Assembly: GCA_030452275.1 (NCBI GenBank)
Contig: JAKDMR010000013.1
Span: 1-17,573 of the forward strand
DNA from: Candidatus Nitrosocosmicus sp.
GTDB lineage: Archaea; Thermoproteota; Nitrososphaeria; Nitrososphaerales; Nitrososphaeraceae
Direction of reading: 5' to 3'
Length of the DNA stretch: 17,573 nucleotides
Under the pieces are notes generated by a model. That model ran no database searches, was not told the origin of the DNA, and saw only the letters and a list, made by a program, of their open reading frames with translations. Position 1 is the stretch's first letter; every line of letters starts with the position of its first letter. A program made the translations under genes and the position numbers. Shown here one piece after another: positions 7,329-13,701 of this stretch.

Positions 7329-8126
7329 ATGGACATATTAGATACTTTTTTAGAAAGAATGGCAGTCATAGTTTATGGCGAATCGAGGCCTTGCAGTTTT
7401 AAAGACTTTATAAATTTTGAGCTCAATGGAGTACCATACAAATATACGCATGGGACTATCAGAAATGTATTCTCTATCCTTAGAAAACAAGGTAAAATAG
7501 AAAAAACATACAACTCCATACCTTCATTTTACACACTCAAAGGGATTAAATTCGGAAAACAGATGACACCTAACCACACGGAGAATACCTTTAATAATAC
7601 ACAAAGTCACTTCTCCCAGTGGCTTAGAGGATTACCAGTCAAGGAAAACCCAGATGTACACGACGTTAATCTAGGCTTTAAAGCAAAAGCTATTTGGAAT
7701 ATAGCTTCTAAAACCAATTCAAACATAATAGCAAATAAAGATGAAAAAAATAACAAAGATATAACATTAAAAAAAATATTTCATGAAAACCTAGAGATAA
7801 TTCCGACTATTCATCATACCAATAACGTATCTATAGTTGTAGCTTGTACTGACTATCCAATACCAATAGATTACTATGGCACGCTTAGATTAACAACTGG
7901 ATTATCGAGGGCTGAAGAGAGGCTCCGCATGCTATATGAAGATTATTTACAATCTACAGAATATAGGTCAAGTAATTGGATTCCTTCACATATGGATTGG
8001 ATTGTAAAGATGTGGCATTTTAATCATGATTCGGCATATGGATATGGAGGGGAGCGCTTCGAAATGTATTGGAAGGAGGCTCTCGGAGTCTTTCGAGTCT
8101 ACTCAAAAAAAAGCAATAAGATTTGA
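7329..8126 (+). CDS. winged-helix protein of unknown function
   Basis: A 265-residue protein. Residues 1-72 look like a winged helix: helices around LDTFLERMAVIVYG and TIRNVFSILRKQGKI, then a wing ending YTLKGIKFG. The middle (73-150) is polar and low in complexity. The C-terminal part (about 155-265) carries a conserved-looking segment with DYPIPIDYYGTLRLTTGLSRAEERL and a Trp/Tyr-rich end, which I do not recognise. An AGGAGGG site (7315-7321) sits seven bases before the ATG and decides the start. It lies downstream of the integrase and the small operon in the same direction, so it is probably element-encoded and DNA-binding. The same frame stays open for 32 codons beyond the TGA at 8124-8126, so a recent stop is possible. 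Confidence 0.7.
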   Translation: MDILDTFLERMAVIVYGESRPCSFKDFINFELNGVPYKYTHGTIRNVFSILRKQGKIEKTYNSIPSFYTLKGIKFGKQMTPNHTENTFNNTQSHFSQWLRGLPVKENPDVHDVNLGFKAKAIWNIASKTNSNIIANKDEKNNKDITLKKIFHENLEIIPTIHHTNNVSIVVACTDYPIPIDYYGTLRLTTGLSRAEERLRMLYEDYLQSTEYRSSNWIPSHMDWIVKMWHFNHDSAYGYGGERFEMYWKEALGVFRVYSKKSNKI

Positions 8127-8229
8127 AATCCAAGAATATCCGCAAGTGACTTTGAGAGAGGCGCTAGATATCCAACCACAGATTTCATTAGCAAGGTTAG
8201 AAACGTTGAAGCTAAACCTTCTTAAATAA

Positions 8230-8605
8230 TTTCATCTCCTTATTAATTGAATCGTGAAACTATTCAGATAAATAATCATTTGGTAGACATAGAGAGATTT
8301 TGAAGAAGATTATATATCAACATCAAAATCCTTCCTATGCACCAGATTAATTTCAAAAAGGTTAATGCAGTACGACCACTTTTGAGTTGATTTCGAAACG
8401 GCTATAGTAATACGTAAAATGAATAGCTATCGAACCAGATTCTCCTGTAAGTTGTATTCCGATATTGGAGCAAATTATTTAATGTAAAGCACTGTTATTT
8501 ATCCTATAGGTAGCGAACCTACAGATATGTAAATTGATATAACTAGGCTCCAGAATTAGCTAATCCCATTGAAACAATTTATTTATTTATTTGATTTTTT
8601 ATTCT
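8230..8605. other. 376-base intergenic region, right edge of the element
   Basis: No gene is recognised. It contains the second copy of the 15-base direct repeat (8258-8272). Its last bases are a T/A-rich ATTTATTTATTT run that gives TATA spacing for the next gene. A weak TAGGT/ACCTA hairpin lies near 8507-8521. No tRNA T-arm is seen. Confidence 0.45.
8258..8272 (+). repeat. 15-base direct repeat, copy 2
   Basis: Same AACTATTCAGATAAA as at 4527-4541, same strand, 3.7 kb apart. It follows the last gene of the integrase module, where a right attachment site would be expected. The match is short, and chance is not excluded. Confidence 0.3.
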
Positions 8606-8884
8606 ATGATGAAAGTGGTAGATATAGAAGAGGTTTACGTCAGGGACTTATTCAAGAAATATAAAGGACGACCGGAATACAAAGGGCTTTACTCTATTGG
8701 AAAAAAGATTTACCAAGATAATGGCGAGGTACACAACGAAGGATTCGCAATAGATGAAGAAAACCTCAGAATACTAAAGGCTCTAATAGAGGCAATATTT
8801 ATCGATGAGATAAAACCAAAACAAGGGAAGGTTTTAAGACCACATAAACCCAGAGTCAAAATTACCTTAATTAAATATTGCTAA
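8606..8884 (+). CDS. uncharacterised 92-residue protein
   Basis: A small acidic/basic soluble protein starting MMKVVDIEEVYVRDLF. It has a central segment RPEYKGLYSIGKKIYQDNG, a helix around ENLRILKALIEAIFIDEI, and a basic tail rich in Lys, Pro and Arg. I do not recognise the family. ATG 8606 (or 8609) is preferred over the earlier TTG 8591, because the AT-rich TATA-like run at 8577-8590 would then sit 20-30 bases upstream and no Shine-Dalgarno site is present. A clearly related but frameshifted copy lies 1.07 kb downstream (9677-9908). That shows a duplicated accessory family and supports this frame as truly coding. Confidence 0.6.
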   Translation: MMKVVDIEEVYVRDLFKKYKGRPEYKGLYSIGKKIYQDNGEVHNEGFAIDEENLRILKALIEAIFIDEIKPKQGKVLRPHKPRVKITLIKYC

Positions 8885-8940
8885 ATCTAAAAGTCATAAT
8901 TGACAATAGCTAATATATTTACAATTCATAATCAACATTT

Positions 8941-9611
8941 ATGAAAAATATATTCTTGATAGTTTTTTTTATGCTTTTAACATTCTCAATTGGATTAGTT
9001 TCCGTCCACCCCCTTTATCATCGTATGCACAGAACAGTGCTTTATCTCAAACTGGGGATGGAAGTGATGCAGAACAAGGAATAGAACAGGAACAACTATC
9101 AAATCAAGATAATCAGGCAATATCAGGAGATAGCAATATCCTATCAGGGAATAATTTATTGTGTCAGGAACAAGATAATTCGGATAATACAATTTTCAAC
9201 GGATTTTGCGACGACGCTAGAAGCGGTAACCCGCCATCAGATAATCAACTAATAAGTATAGTTAGCATACTAATATCCAGGTCAGGGTCTGTCCCCGACG
9301 GGTCGTGGGGGTCAGTTCGTATTCAAGACCCGACATCGAGTATAGACATCACTCAGCAAATTCGGAGCCAGGATAGATTACAAACATTTTACTTTAATAT
9401 TCCTGTTGGAGATAGCTATACTGTAACTGTGTCCTTCCCAACACCTACCCCAGAGCGACCAATAATTCTCGCTCTTTCTAATCTCGATGATGAATCTGAT
9501 TGTGTTCGTAATAGTGGTCTCCAGTGTGCAGGAACAAAGGTTCCCGACCAAACTCATTTACAGATAACTGCTCGCTCTATATCGGGGACAGACCTCGGAG
9601 AATCTAATTGA
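8941..9611 (+). pseudogene. exported Cys-containing protein split by a -1 frameshift
   Basis: The ATG at 8941 opens a typical signal peptide (MKNIFLIVFFMLLTFSIGLVS), but that frame stops at 9082-9084. The preceding-phase frame is open from before 8941 to the TGA at 9609-9611. It reads PPLSSYAQNSALSQTGDGSD from about 9006 onward, a normal cleavage site (YAQ) and Gln/Asn/Ser-rich mature start, then a domain with four cysteines (LLCQ, GFCDD, SDCVR, LQCAG) likely to form disulfides. Joining the two needs one extra base. The C5 run at 9009-9013 is the natural place, because a CCC codon can slip back one base there. It is therefore a recently frameshifted gene, a homopolymer error in the assembly, or a slippage-dependent gene. 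An internal TTG at 9159 gives a 150-codon frame without signal peptide, which is unlikely to be the real start. The function is unknown. Confidence 0.6.
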
Positions 9612-9676
9612 AATAAGCAGAGTTTCAAAAATCTGGTAATATAGAAATTAATAATAAGAAAAATAAATTTACCATA

Positions 9677-9908
9677 ATGATAGATGAGATAATGGTAATT
9701 GTACCCGACCTAGCATAAAAGCATCTTATAGACCAGTCTATAAGGGATTCCATTCTCTTACAAAGGGCATCTATCAAGATGATAGAGGGATAGTAACAGG
9801 GAGTATTGGTTTAGACAAAGGGGCGCTAGAAATCTTGAGAGCAAAAATCAGGCTGTTTTAATTGATGAATTGCCGATAAAGAAATTCAATTCTAACAAAT
9901 TGAAGTAA
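9677..9908 (+). pseudogene. frameshifted relative of the 92-residue gene
   Basis: Three short frames together align with the intact protein at 8606-8884. MIDEIMVIVPDLA starts at ATG 9677. RPVYKGFHSLTKGIYQDD continues from 9730 and matches RPEYKGLYSIGKKIYQDN. AVLIDELPIKK from 9852 matches AIFIDEIKPKQ. Each join is a -1 shift (one base missing): the first near the A4 run at 9717-9720, the second in the A5 run at 9843-9847. The basic C-terminal tail is shortened. This is a decayed duplicate that flanks the exported gene on the other side. Confidence 0.6.
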
Positions 9909-9934
9909 ACAAAATTAGAATAAAACTATCAACA

Positions 9935-10147
9935 TTAATGCTTTAGGAATTTGAGTTTCTTTAACCTCTTTTTTGAGTCAGACTCAAATTCGCTCACCTT
10001 GAATTCATAAATACCCACTATTATTAAATTGCAAGAAGCACATTTCTGATAATATAATTTATAGTATGAATTGTCCTGTTTGGAATAATGACTAGACTCG
10101 ATGAATGTAGGATCGTATAATCTATTGCAATCAGGGCATTTCATCAC
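9935..10147 (-). CDS. small zinc-ribbon protein
   Basis: A 70-residue protein with two CxxC knuckles: C4-P-D-C7 and C36-A-S-C39. They are separated by a Tyr/Ser-rich strand region, and a Lys-rich C-terminus follows. This is the layout of a single Cys4 zinc ribbon, often found in small nucleic-acid-binding or adaptor proteins. The ribbon begins right at the N-terminus. Either of two adjacent ATG codons (10147 or 10144) could be the start. A TATA-like TTTAATATC lies about 25 bases upstream on the minus strand. The gene is monocistronic. No partner suggests a pathway. Confidence 0.6.
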   Translation of the reverse strand: MMKCPDCNRLYDPTFIESSHYSKQDNSYYKLYYQKCASCNLIIVGIYEFKVSEFESDSKKRLKKLKFLKH

Positions 10148-10393
10148 TAAAGTAATTGTTATCCGATATTAAAGCAATTGCTATTAAGGTGAAATCTTAA
10201 ATAATCGCTAATTACAATTTATTTGTTTAAAAGCCAGATATTTGAAGATAAAAATTCAAATGCTATTCATTATAATATTCATATTTGGATTTGTTTTTGG
10301 TGTTAAGACTTACTACTGTTATCCAGAGTATCCTCGTTATTTTAAATAACAGAATGTCAGGACTCTTACTTCACACTAATATTCTATCATACA

Positions 10394-10417
10394 ATTCTCA
10401 TTCTCTATAATGAGAAT
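10394..10417 (+). promoter_or_regulatory. 24-bp palindrome before the cupredoxin gene
   Basis: ATTCTCATT (10394-10402) and AATGAGAAT (10409-10417) are perfect 9-base inverted arms around CTCTAT. A TATA-like CTTTTATG (about 10419-10426) follows at once and sits about 26-33 bases before ATG 10452, as in a leaderless promoter. The palindrome thus covers the BRE side of the promoter. The half-site resembles Fur/DtxR-type metalloregulator sites, but the regulator is not identified. Confidence 0.6.
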
Positions 10418-10451
10418 AGCTTTTATGTGACTCCAAAAACCTTTTTCATTA

Positions 10452-11246
10452 ATGGATAACAATAATAAAATTTCGAGTATTCATTTACTCTTCGCTATTG
10501 CTAGTATGTTAGTATTATCAGGAGCCGTTTCTTTTGCTTTTTCTAACGATGTCTTTGCACAAACAAATTCTTCTGAAGGTCAACCAAACATCAATGCAGA
10601 AAGCATTTTTAATACCAAAACAATGACTTTGGGCGACAATATTCAGAATCTCGTTATACTTATCCCAAATGAAGGTCATCATGCTGCTGGTGAAGACAAT
10701 GAAGCTCGTTTCTTAGACCAACACTTTGTCCCAGAAAATGCAGTAGTTAACACTGGAACTACCGTACAATGGTTTAATGGTGATGCAGGTCACGAACACA
10801 CCATAGATGTAAAAGATGCTAGTGGTAATACGGTATTCAATACTGGAGAGATTGTTGATAGCCAAGCATCTCAACCATTTACATTTAGTAATCCAGGTGT
10901 CTTTAACTATGAAGCAGAAGGCGACCCCGGTGTAACAATGACTGGGTCAGTCACCGTAGAGGACATTCAATCACCTATGACATCATCTACCTCAAGCTCG
11001 AACTCTAGCATTATTGACACGGTTGGAATTCTGATGGTACCGACCCAAGATATTGATGACTATATCCAACAAATATCAGGAGCTGGAATTACTGTTGACA
11101 ACACATATGACTTTAAGGACTTGAGAGGAGGTCAAGAAGGGACTGGAGACACTCAAACATTAATTGTATGGACTACAGGTGGAAAAGATTTGGGTGAAAC
11201 ACTTTCATTTCTAAGTGAGATTTCAGCTGATTTACCATATAGTTAA
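10452..11246 (+). CDS. exported cupredoxin-like protein lacking cysteine
   Basis: A 264-residue protein. Residues 1-36 form a signal peptide with cleavage likely after DVFA. Residues about 88-170 form a cupredoxin beta-sandwich, with NTGTTVQWFNGDAGHEHTI (100-118) and a C-terminal FNYEAEGDPG then VTMTGSVTV (151-169). In blue copper proteins the second stretch carries Cys-x(2-4)-His-x(2-4)-Met. Here Cys and His are gone and only M163 remains, and the protein has no cysteine at all. His residues at 76, 77, 91, 114 and 116 could still bind metal. A Ser/Thr linker (172-188) leads to a C-terminal alpha/beta domain of about 75 residues that I do not recognise. It is likely an envelope copper-handling or structural protein and not an electron carrier. 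The promoter and a palindromic operator are directly upstream. Confidence 0.8.
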   Translation: MDNNNKISSIHLLFAIASMLVLSGAVSFAFSNDVFAQTNSSEGQPNINAESIFNTKTMTLGDNIQNLVILIPNEGHHAAGEDNEARFLDQHFVPENAVVNTGTTVQWFNGDAGHEHTIDVKDASGNTVFNTGEIVDSQASQPFTFSNPGVFNYEAEGDPGVTMTGSVTVEDIQSPMTSSTSSSNSSIIDTVGILMVPTQDIDDYIQQISGAGITVDNTYDFKDLRGGQEGTGDTQTLIVWTTGGKDLGETLSFLSEISADLPYS

Positions 11247-11638
11247 TAAACTATATTTTATTATATTTTGACGTTAACATTTAAGTCGAATTTAAAATTT
11301 TTCAAAGTTATCATCCTGGAAATTATTATTATTAGCATATCAAGGGAGCAAGGATGAATGATAATTACCATATTAGGTATTAAATAATAAAACGCGTTAT
11401 ATTTGCGTCTGAAGTATTTGAAATAACAGAATTGGTTATCTTTAATCAATTATTTTTTCAATATTCTTACCAAGCCTTAAATTAACAAATTACATTCAGA
11501 AAAGGATTTTCAACTCTTCCAGATTTAAACATCAAGCCTAAATGATGCAAGTAAAATATCCACTTCTAAGTATATAACTATTGTGCAAGTATGCTATACA
11601 TTATTTTTTTTAATCATATTCCATAGAAGAAAAAATTA
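11247..11638. other. 392-base convergent intergenic region
   Basis: The region lies between the 3' ends of the cupredoxin and methyltransferase genes. It is very AT-rich, with several T-runs on both strands near each stop codon (for example 11250-11270 and 11604-11612) that could end transcription. An interrupted inverted pair, TCATCCT and AGGATGA, lies near 11311-11317 and 11351-11357. A 62-codon minus-strand frame at 11261-11449 is low in complexity and not supported. Confidence 0.45.
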
Positions 11639-12433
11639 CTACTTCTTTGATACTGATATGAGGTAACCCATCCTCAATACGTTTTCTGAAGTGTATTGCT
11701 CCAAAGTTTTAATGTAATCTTTTCTGAATAATCCTATTTTCTCTTCATCATTTTGTTTCTGTAAGGCCTCGATAACTTGAATCATAAAACCGGCTTTGGT
11801 AATAGTGTCAAGCCAATAATGATTAGGGCTCAAAATTGGAATATTAATAGTGTCTCTTTCAAAGTACATTGCTTCGATTCCTGGCAAGAGTTGTTTAACC
11901 TTCTCAGGAATCCCCCAATTATAAGGCGAAAATTCTTCAGAAAATGGAAAGGGGTTATATTTGGAAACAACTTCTGATAGTTTTCCGACAGCCAATTCTG
12001 GAGGCCAACTAGTAAAACCGAGACGCCCGCCTTTCTTTAACACTCGCACCATTTCCTTACCAGCTAACTCTTGGTTAGGAGCAAAAATATGACCAAACGT
12101 TGATAAAACAACATCAAAGGATTCATCTTCAAATGGCAAGTCTTCTGCATCCGCTTCTTCCCATTCTATCCCGCTAATACCAGCTATCTTTTCTTCTTCT
12201 TTTGCCAATGCTATATGCTTTGGAGTAATATCAATACCAGACACTTTTGCTCCTTTCATCCGAGCGGTTATAGCAGTATTACCATATCCGCATGCTACAT
12301 CTAATACGGATTCTTCTACTTGCAATTTTACAAGTCTTGTCAGATAAGCTGATACTGGTGGAAAAAATTGGCCCCTGCTTCTATAATCTCCCCGACTCCA
12401 TATTTCTTTGACATTATCTTTGGTATTTTGCAA
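11639..12433 (-). CDS. class I SAM-dependent methyltransferase
   Basis: A 264-residue Rossmann-fold methyltransferase of the UbiE/Methyltransf_11 type. Motif I is VLDVACGYGN (43-52). The acidic residue that binds the SAM ribose is in SGIDIT (D68). ADAEDLPF (94-101) and SFDVVLSTFG (105-114) form motifs II/III, followed by MVRVLKKGGRLGFTSWPPE. The substrate cannot be read from the sequence; small molecules or quinone/lipid precursors are usual in this family. The start is TTG 12433: no ATG or GTG lies in frame before the upstream stop, and a TATA-like TATTTATAC (about 12457-12465) lies at leaderless spacing. It is transcribed alone, convergent with the cupredoxin gene. Confidence 0.85.
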   Translation of the reverse strand: MQNTKDNVKEIWSRGDYRSRGQFFPPVSAYLTRLVKLQVEESVLDVACGYGNTAITARMKGAKVSGIDITPKHIALAKEEEKIAGISGIEWEEADAEDLPFEDESFDVVLSTFGHIFAPNQELAGKEMVRVLKKGGRLGFTSWPPELAVGKLSEVVSKYNPFPFSEEFSPYNWGIPEKVKQLLPGIEAMYFERDTINIPILSPNHYWLDTITKAGFMIQVIEALQKQNDEEKIGLFRKDYIKTLEQYTSENVLRMGYLISVSKK

Positions 12434-12571
12434 ATATGAATTTTACAAGGTATCGTTGTATAAATACGAAAACATGTAGTTATTACCGATGCATTGCCTG
12501 AATTCAACTTTAATCGGCTATAGTTTCATAGTTTCTAATTATTTTTTTATCACAACAAAAAACCTGAGACC

Positions 12572-12586
12572 TGACCTCTTAGGTCA
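12572..12586. promoter_or_regulatory. TGACCT-CTT-AGGTCA hairpin/operator candidate
   Basis: Perfect 6-base inverted arms with a 3-base spacer lie in the divergent control region between the methyltransferase and the plus-strand remnant at 12697. An additional GACC precedes them. The position suits an operator. A-rich flanks on both sides would also permit a weak terminator. Confidence 0.35.
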
Positions 12587-12696
12587 TAAAAAAGTTTTCA
12601 ATCTCATATAATCTGCATTCTAGATTCAGTTTTATATATAATATGCTCAAAATACTTGTGATAAAACAACAGATATTTCGATGGAATAATACCATT

Positions 12697-12834
12697 ATGG
12701 AGGAAGTCAATAATTTTCTAGAAAGAGGAAATAGGAAGATAGTTAATATCTAAGTAGTAAAAGATTTTGACAGCGAAGTTACTGGAGTAAATTATATAGT
12801 TTTTTATGAGGAAGGTGCTAATATCGCATTTTGA
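12697..12834 (+). pseudogene. short remnant with an in-frame TAA
   Basis: A plus-strand frame reads MEEVNNFLERGNRKIVNI, then TAA (12751-12753), then continues in phase as VVKDFDSEVTGVNYIVFYEE to TGA 12832-12834. The combined 45-codon reading looks protein-like on both sides of the stop. A TATA-like TTTTATATATAATA (about 12629-12642) lies upstream. It may be a nonsense-mutated small gene or the 5' remnant of a longer one. The family is unknown. Confidence 0.35.
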
Positions 12835-12923
12835 TTTTATCTTGGTTGAGTTGATAATCTGAATGTTAAAGACGAGAGCTCTACTCCCATTCTCTGGCAT
12901 CTATCTAGAATATCACAAGGTTA

Positions 12924-13454
12924 CTAATACAGGTTATCTATTCTTCTATTATTTAACAATTGATTTCTTGTTTGGTTTAGATATTCGATTCTCACCTCCA
13001 GATTTTTCTTGGTATTTTTCAGTCGAGTTATGTCATTTACTAGTGTTAGGGCCGCAGTTAAATCATTTTTTGTGAATCGATTCTGAATGACATATTTGAT
13101 TAATTTGGATATTGTAGGTAAATGGTCTCGATGAGCCTCTACAAGTGATACCAAATAACCTACCCCTTTCAGTCTAAGATAGTCATTATGATACCCCTGA
13201 ATCTCAGCAAGAGGTCTATCAAGAATTATAGTAACCTCAAGTAGAGATTTACCCTCAGAGAATAATTTTAAACATTGAGAAGATGTTGACAATTTTTTAG
13301 TAACGGAAGGGTCTTGACCTAAAATTTTCTTTTTTACCATAGAAATGAAGGTAAAAGACACGTGTTCCTCCTTAGCAATCTCCTGAAAATTCTTGCCCTC
13401 TTCTAATAATTCCATTACCAGTTTTTCTTTATTATTAAGAAAGTTTATAGCCAT
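12924..13454 (-). CDS. two-HTH coiled-coil DNA-binding protein (intact copy)
   Basis: A 176-residue protein. The first helix-turn-helix is at about 13-44 (EEGKNFQEIAKEEHVSFTFISMVKKK). The second is at about 64-95 (FSEGKSLLEVTIILDRPLAEIQGYH). A conserved DYLRLKGVGYLVSLVEAHRDHLP block follows, and the C-terminus (about 138-170) is a Leu/Lys-rich coiled coil for dimerisation. It resembles resolvase- or sigma-like HTH proteins in its first helices. The ATG at 13454 is chosen over an upstream ATG at 13520 because the second copy of this gene starts at the equivalent place and gives exactly the same length. It probably acts as a transcription regulator. It is divergent from the SIR2-STAND gene across a 247-base gap, so it could regulate that gene. 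Confidence 0.75.
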   Translation of the reverse strand: MAINFLNNKEKLVMELLEEGKNFQEIAKEEHVSFTFISMVKKKILGQDPSVTKKLSTSSQCLKLFSEGKSLLEVTIILDRPLAEIQGYHNDYLRLKGVGYLVSLVEAHRDHLPTISKLIKYVIQNRFTKNDLTAALTLVNDITRLKNTKKNLEVRIEYLNQTRNQLLNNRRIDNLY

Positions 13455-13660
13455 AATGCAAATACTTTCGGGGTGATTTGAAAGGATAATAACCCTACAA
13501 TAATTACTTATCGTTATCATAACTACTTATGTTGTTTTTTGGTGTTGTTTTTTTGCGAAACAATGGATTGTTTGCATTTATTTTTTAATACAATTCCTTA
13601 AGGGATAGGGTCGGCTTTTTAGCCATTGAGGGTTCGGTAATATGGAATGAATGTGAGATA

Positions 13661-13672
13661 CAGTATATTAAT
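13661..13672 (+). promoter_or_regulatory. TATA-like promoter of the SIR2-STAND gene
   Basis: CAGTATATTAAT lies 30-41 bases before ATG 13702. AAGGA at 13692-13696 precedes the ATG by five bases and supports that start with a short leader. Confidence 0.5.
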
Positions 13673-13701
13673 AATCATGATTGATAATACCAAGGACTAG
13701 A

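Noticed and set aside
8026..8229. 67-aa plus-strand ORF overlapping the winged-helix gene end
   Set aside because: Mostly a frame shadow of the 265-aa gene, with no ribosome site. The downstream part is open, but so is the frame of the real gene.
8995..9192. 65-aa minus-strand ORF
   Set aside because: Antisense to the exported protein region; hydrophobic pattern without motifs.
11261..11449. 62-aa minus-strand ORF
   Set aside because: Low-complexity AT-rich frame in a convergent intergenic region, no family resemblance.
12718..13075. 60-aa minus and 70-aa plus ORFs near the HTH gene
   Set aside because: Shadows or chance frames. The plus frame is antisense to the HTH gene and the minus frame overlaps the remnant at 12697.
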